A stretch of DNA of 64,000 nucleotides, taken from Anthostomella pinea (lineage: Eukaryota > Ascomycota > Sordariomycetes > Xylariales > Xylariaceae). The first letter of the stretch is position 1. Each line of letters opens with the position of its first letter. Shown here one piece after another: positions 60,475 through 64,000 of the stretch. The notes under the pieces were generated by a model. The model had not been told where the DNA came from. It worked only from the letters and a program-made list of their open reading frames with translations, and searched no databases. A program made the position numbers and the translations under genes. The stretch spans positions 6,076,001 to 6,140,000 of the forward strand of contig CAUWAG010000020.1 in assembly GCA_963556695.1 (NCBI GenBank), given 5' to 3'.

Positions 60475-62710
60475 TCAGCGCTCGGTGACAGTCCATCGCC
60501 TCTTCGAAGCGCTGAAATCACGTAGTCTTTCGGCTTCTCCCGGAGGCCGCGGTGCTCCCCAGAGACCTCCATTACCGGTGCCAGCCCAAAGATGCGGAAC
60601 TGAGTCTTCATCAAAAGTGTCATGTTCTTCGTCATGGGATACCTCGGAGCCATGCTTCTGGTCAGTCGGCTTTGGAGGCGTGGGGGGTTCTGGCACGCCG
60701 CTGTTGGACTTTTTGGCGTCATCCTTTGTATGTGCCCCATCTACCCTCTGCTTCGCGTCCACTTCGTGGCTGAAGTCAAGCAGCATTGGTGGCTCCGGCT
60801 CGTTCTCTGCCTCACCTTCATCTCCATTTGGAGTCCAAAGGCCCCATAACCCCGAGCGGTTGGGCCGAGTTGGTGAAAAGCTGGAGACGCCGCTGCCGAC
60901 GGTAATGCCCCCTTTATTAGCATTATTGGGCAAGGACGGTCGTAACACTAACGCCGGCCCCCCAGATGATCTCCTCATACTGCCCAAGGAGGCATTGGCC
61001 GAGTTGCTGCGACTACCCACAGGCGTCTCCCCATAAGCCGCGCCGAACCTGATCTCCTTGAGCGCCGATGAGTATCCAGTGCTTGGGCGGCCGCGCGGAG
61101 TGGCACCGGCAATCGACGAAGACCGGCTAATGGTGGGTGGCGTGATTACAGTGCGTAGGTGCTCCGTGCTGGCAAATAGCTTGAGCTCGTACATGTCCGG
61201 CATGGAGCTGCAGTTCCTTGGCAAGGCCTCATCCAGAGACAAAGCAGATATCTCCTGACTAAGATCGGCATGATCAAATGCTGTGCGCCGTCTGGCCATT
61301 GACAGAGACGACATGGCCACGTCAGCAAGAACCGGCTGCTGTGTGATGGCACCCACGAGGGCGTTGCAGCCGGCACCGTGCGACACAAGGATGACGACAT
61401 CCTCAATCTCAACATCTTCCACGTCCTCAGCGTCCTCAACAGCCGAGTTATCCTGCTCGCTTTTCCTCCTAGACTCGTTTGGAGGGTTCTCAGAGGAGGG
61501 ACTCATCGGCGTCTTGGTCACCATTTCTCCAGGGTTTTCCGTGGTGCCGTACCAGTCGACCATACGCCTCAATCCTCTCCTGAATCTTTGGTGCATTGCT
61601 GCCCACTCTTCAGGCAGGACTCCGCCATTTCCCCAGCCAAGGTAATCCCGTGTTGAGTCCCACTGGTAGTCCACATCGACGCATGCATCCCGAGCATGCG
61701 CGACATATCCTTTGGGTATGGGTTCAGAGGAAGAGAGCGCGTACGATGGGACTGGGCCAGTGTAGCCTGGACTTGACGAATGGTCCTCGGATGCGGCTTG
61801 CAACCGTCTTCCTTCCAAGACACCGTTGGAACTGTCCTTGTGTCCCGGCACACCATCTGTAAGGCTAGGTGTAGCGTTGACACCCGAAGCTGGTATAGAG
61901 TCAGGAGTCATCGACACGGCCAAAGCGCTGCCGCGCCGAGGGGAAGCGTTCCAGAGCTGAGTCGACAAATGAGGCACATGCCTAGCATGGAAATGCGGAT
62001 AGTCATTATAGTTCTCACGGCGCAGCAGCTCGGCCTTGGCAGTCGCGAGCATGAGACCAGACTTGGGAGGGGGCGTGATATGCTCGAAGTAATCAGGGGA
62101 GAGCCATTCTCCAAGGAATGGGTCAAGGCGCAGGACGCACTTATGGATGTGCTGGTTCAGATCGGACGAGGGGTGGGCGAGACAGTCCGGTGTCGGGATG
62201 GACGGCTGTGACGGCGTAGGAGCTGGGTTGGAAGAGGTGGAGGCCCGGGTCTGTGGTAGTGTCGTCGGAGGCGGGAGAATCTCAGCGGGGGCGGCGGAGG
62301 ATGGAGGGTTCGAGGCGATGCCGGCGCTGATGGCAATGGAGGTCTGTACGCAGCGCAGGAAGGGGGAGCTGTGCAAGACGACCCTATACCGCCGCTTCTT
62401 CCTTGGATGTACCGACGTCGTGATGACGCGGTCGTGGGCGGCAGCCTCGGCGGCAAAGGCGTCTTCAGCCTCGCGTTCCCGCAGTATGGAGGCAATGCGT
62501 GCCCCGACGGTCCTGGACTGCATCCAGCCTCCGTAGGTCAGGGGGGGATCGTAGGGGGTTGGCGAGGTAAGATGCCATTGCTTGTCGGCAGCATCGAGGC
62601 GCTTCCCATGCCTGTGTCGAGGGCATTAGCGTTTGGCTGAGAGGGTGAGGGGACGGCTCCATGCAAGGTACAAACCTAACAACGAAGATGTAGGCTGGAG
62701 GGCGGCCCAT
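60475..62710 (-). CDS. Histidine-phosphatase-superfamily (phosphoglycerate mutase-like) protein, TFC7/YNL108C type
   Basis: Two exons (62710-62676 and 62611-60475) give 723 aa. The intron splits the catalytic motif: PAYIFVVR/HGKRLDAADKQWH, so the RHG histidine is created at the junction. LTYGGWMQSRTVG and YRVVLHSSPFLRCVQTS (the SSPxxRCxQT motif) follow. EWLSPDYFEHITPPP, a long disordered insertion, and a second histidine motif VILVSHGAGCNALVGAI complete the site. The last 270 residues are disordered, Ser/Pro-rich, and end GLWGAPRPPGEAERLRDF. In yeast, relatives include TFIIIC subunit Tfc7 and its paralogue YNL108C; in animals, UBASH3. Phosphatase activity is plausible; the substrate is unknown. 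Confidence 0.85.
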
Positions 62711-63736
62711 GGCCTCCGCAGGTACGTTTAGAAAAGGGCCCTGGTCCTGCGGGCAAGAGGGTGAACTGGTGGCTTGACCAAGCAGAGTTACGGCTTCGGG
62801 CTATAGAGGTCTAGCTCTAGGTTGCTGGGAAGCGGCTCTATCGTTGGCAGGTTGAGGTTCGTTCAGTGCTGAGTGACGTGAGAGCAGCATGTGCAGGAGC
62901 AGAGAGGAGTGACCGCACGAGCTCCAAAGCGAGCTTGGGAAGTTTCGCAAGGGTTCTCGTCTGGTTGTCAGCTGTGAAGCTAGGAGGTAGCTAAGTTGGC
63001 TGGCTCACTCCGTTTGCAGAAAGGACATGAGATGGATAGTAATGATTACTAAGGCAGGGGAGATAGGTAGGTGTCGAGGAGGTACACCAGAGAAGAGCGC
63101 ACGTCGAACTGTCGCGACCTCTCAAAGACTGCTGTACGATGTTCCCCAGTCCGGCAGTCAGTCAGTTTGGGCTGTTGTTCGGATCTCCGGCTGGTGATGA
63201 TGGTCTCAATGGTCTCAAAAGTCCCAAAAAGTCTCAAAAGTTTGCGCTCCCCGCCCCGTCTATAAACGGTTCTGTTCGCGTTGACGATCAACGATTCGCT
63301 GCAGCTGCCGTCCAGTCAGTCGCTCCCCGCTTGCACCGCTAGTGCGGGGCAGAGAGCTGCAGGCTTGCAGGTTGCAGCCTCTGCGTCACCGGCGACTGCC
63401 CGCATTCAGATTTCACCGGCAGGCGGGCGGGTCTCGACTTCCATTTCTGACATGTGTAAAGTACTTACCGCATCGGGGCATGCTAGCCGGACCCCGGTCA
63501 TGCCTTTGCAGCGCCAAGCAAACTGCCTAGCGCCAACCACTGTAGAGGAAGTGGGGCTGACAAATGCTGCCCTGTCAGCCTGTCTGCCTGTCCAAATGCC
63601 ATTGCGCCGCTAAAGGGGGGAGCGCGTGAAGCATCCCGGCTTCAATGTTGTTCCTTGCATAGACCATCCCGTCGATATCACCACTGCGATCTCCATATCC
63701 CAACGGCGAGGTCAAATTGCCGAACCGACGTCCATC
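62711..63736. other. Divergent promoter region
   Basis: 1 kb between the histidine phosphatase gene and GPI8 start codons. Short imperfect repeat ggtctcaa(t/a) near 63203-63240. No gene recognised. Confidence 0.45.
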
Positions 63737-64000
63737 ATGAGGCTCTCTAGCATATTACAGCTGCCTGTGCTGCTGGCATCATCTCTACTGGCACCCATAC
63801 CCCATGTCGCGGCCGAACACACCAGTAATTGGGCCGTCCTGGTTGGCACCTCGAGGTTCTGGTTCAACTACCGCCATCTGTCCAATGTACTGTCCATGTA
63901 CCGCACCGTCAAGCGACTGGGCATCCCCGACTCCCAGATCATCCTCATGCTGCCCGATGACATGGCCTGCAACCCGCGCAATGCCTTCCCAGGCACAGTG
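63737..64000 (+). CDS. gpi8: GPI-anchor transamidase catalytic subunit GPI8/PIG-K (5' part)
   Basis: The frame begins at ATG 63737 and runs off the window edge without a stop (88 codons seen). A signal peptide ([20 protein letters not shown]) precedes [20 protein letters not shown], then [19 protein letters not shown] and [15 protein letters not shown], the classic C13-peptidase N-terminus of GPI8. The catalytic His and Cys lie beyond the window. The enzyme cleaves the C-terminal signal and attaches the GPI anchor in the ER lumen. Confidence 0.93.
   Translation, partial: MRLSSILQLPVLLASSLLAPIPHVAAEHTSNWAVLVGTSRFWFNYRHLSNVLSMYRTVKRLGIPDSQIILMLPDDMACNPRNAFPGTV

Overview
The window looks like a chromosomal segment of a filamentous ascomycete (Pezizomycotina, most likely Sordariomycetes). 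Evidence: genes lie on both strands, broken by short introns (about 47-130 nt) with GTAAGT/GTGAGT-type donors and nearby AG acceptors. Coding DNA has a GC-rich third position and leaders are pyrimidine-rich. The gene set includes mannitol-1-phosphate dehydrogenase, a BLI-3 homologue, an RGS-LOV photoreceptor, F-box and amidoligase families, and a GT90 CAP10-like protein. There are no bacterial operons. Species cannot be named from sequence alone.

Layout. 0-17 kb is the less stable part: a GT90 glycosyltransferase, an AT-rich repeat-like block, a badly eroded GH30 glycosidase pseudogene, an RGS-LOV protein whose intron carries a 62-bp transposon relic, exonuclease V, a small F-box/membrane protein, and an MFS multidrug transporter broken by a single stop codon. 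17-24 kb holds core genes: a YPK1-type AGC kinase, glucose-6-phosphate isomerase and a gamma-glutamylcyclotransferase-like protein. 24-34 kb is accessory again: an amidoligase pseudogene, an N-terminally truncated BTB-family-like gene, a two-cupin protein, and 4.5 kb with no convincing gene. 34-40 kb has mannitol-1-phosphate 5-dehydrogenase and coatomer beta'. 39.4-42.5 kb is gene-free and holds two related TA-flanked miniature inverted-repeat elements. 42-64 kb is gene-dense: a large F-box-like protein, a fungal PD-(D/E)XK-like protein, BLI-3, the divergent DPH5/SNU23 pair, an E2 ubiquitin-conjugating enzyme, ALG1, a CDF zinc transporter, the mitochondrial carnitine carrier, a histidine-phosphatase-superfamily protein and the 5' end of GPI8.

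How the genes relate. There is no biosynthetic cluster. Most intact genes are housekeeping: carbon metabolism (PGI, mannitol-1-P dehydrogenase, carnitine carrier), secretory pathway and glycosylation (coatomer beta', ALG1, GPI8, GT90), and translation or splicing (DPH5, SNU23). Two proteins are tied to light: the RGS-LOV candidate photoreceptor and BLI-3. The most notable signals are (1) a small Tc1/mariner-like MITE family with two full copies near 41-42 kb and a minimal relic touching the 5' splice site of the RGS-LOV intron; (2) three accessory genes caught at different stages of decay, two of them by point nonsense changes; and (3) a LOV domain that keeps the photoreactive Cys but has lost the usual neighbouring flavin contacts. 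Exon boundaries were inferred by eye from reading frame, splice signals and family conservation. Where exon lengths were summed they gave whole codon counts.
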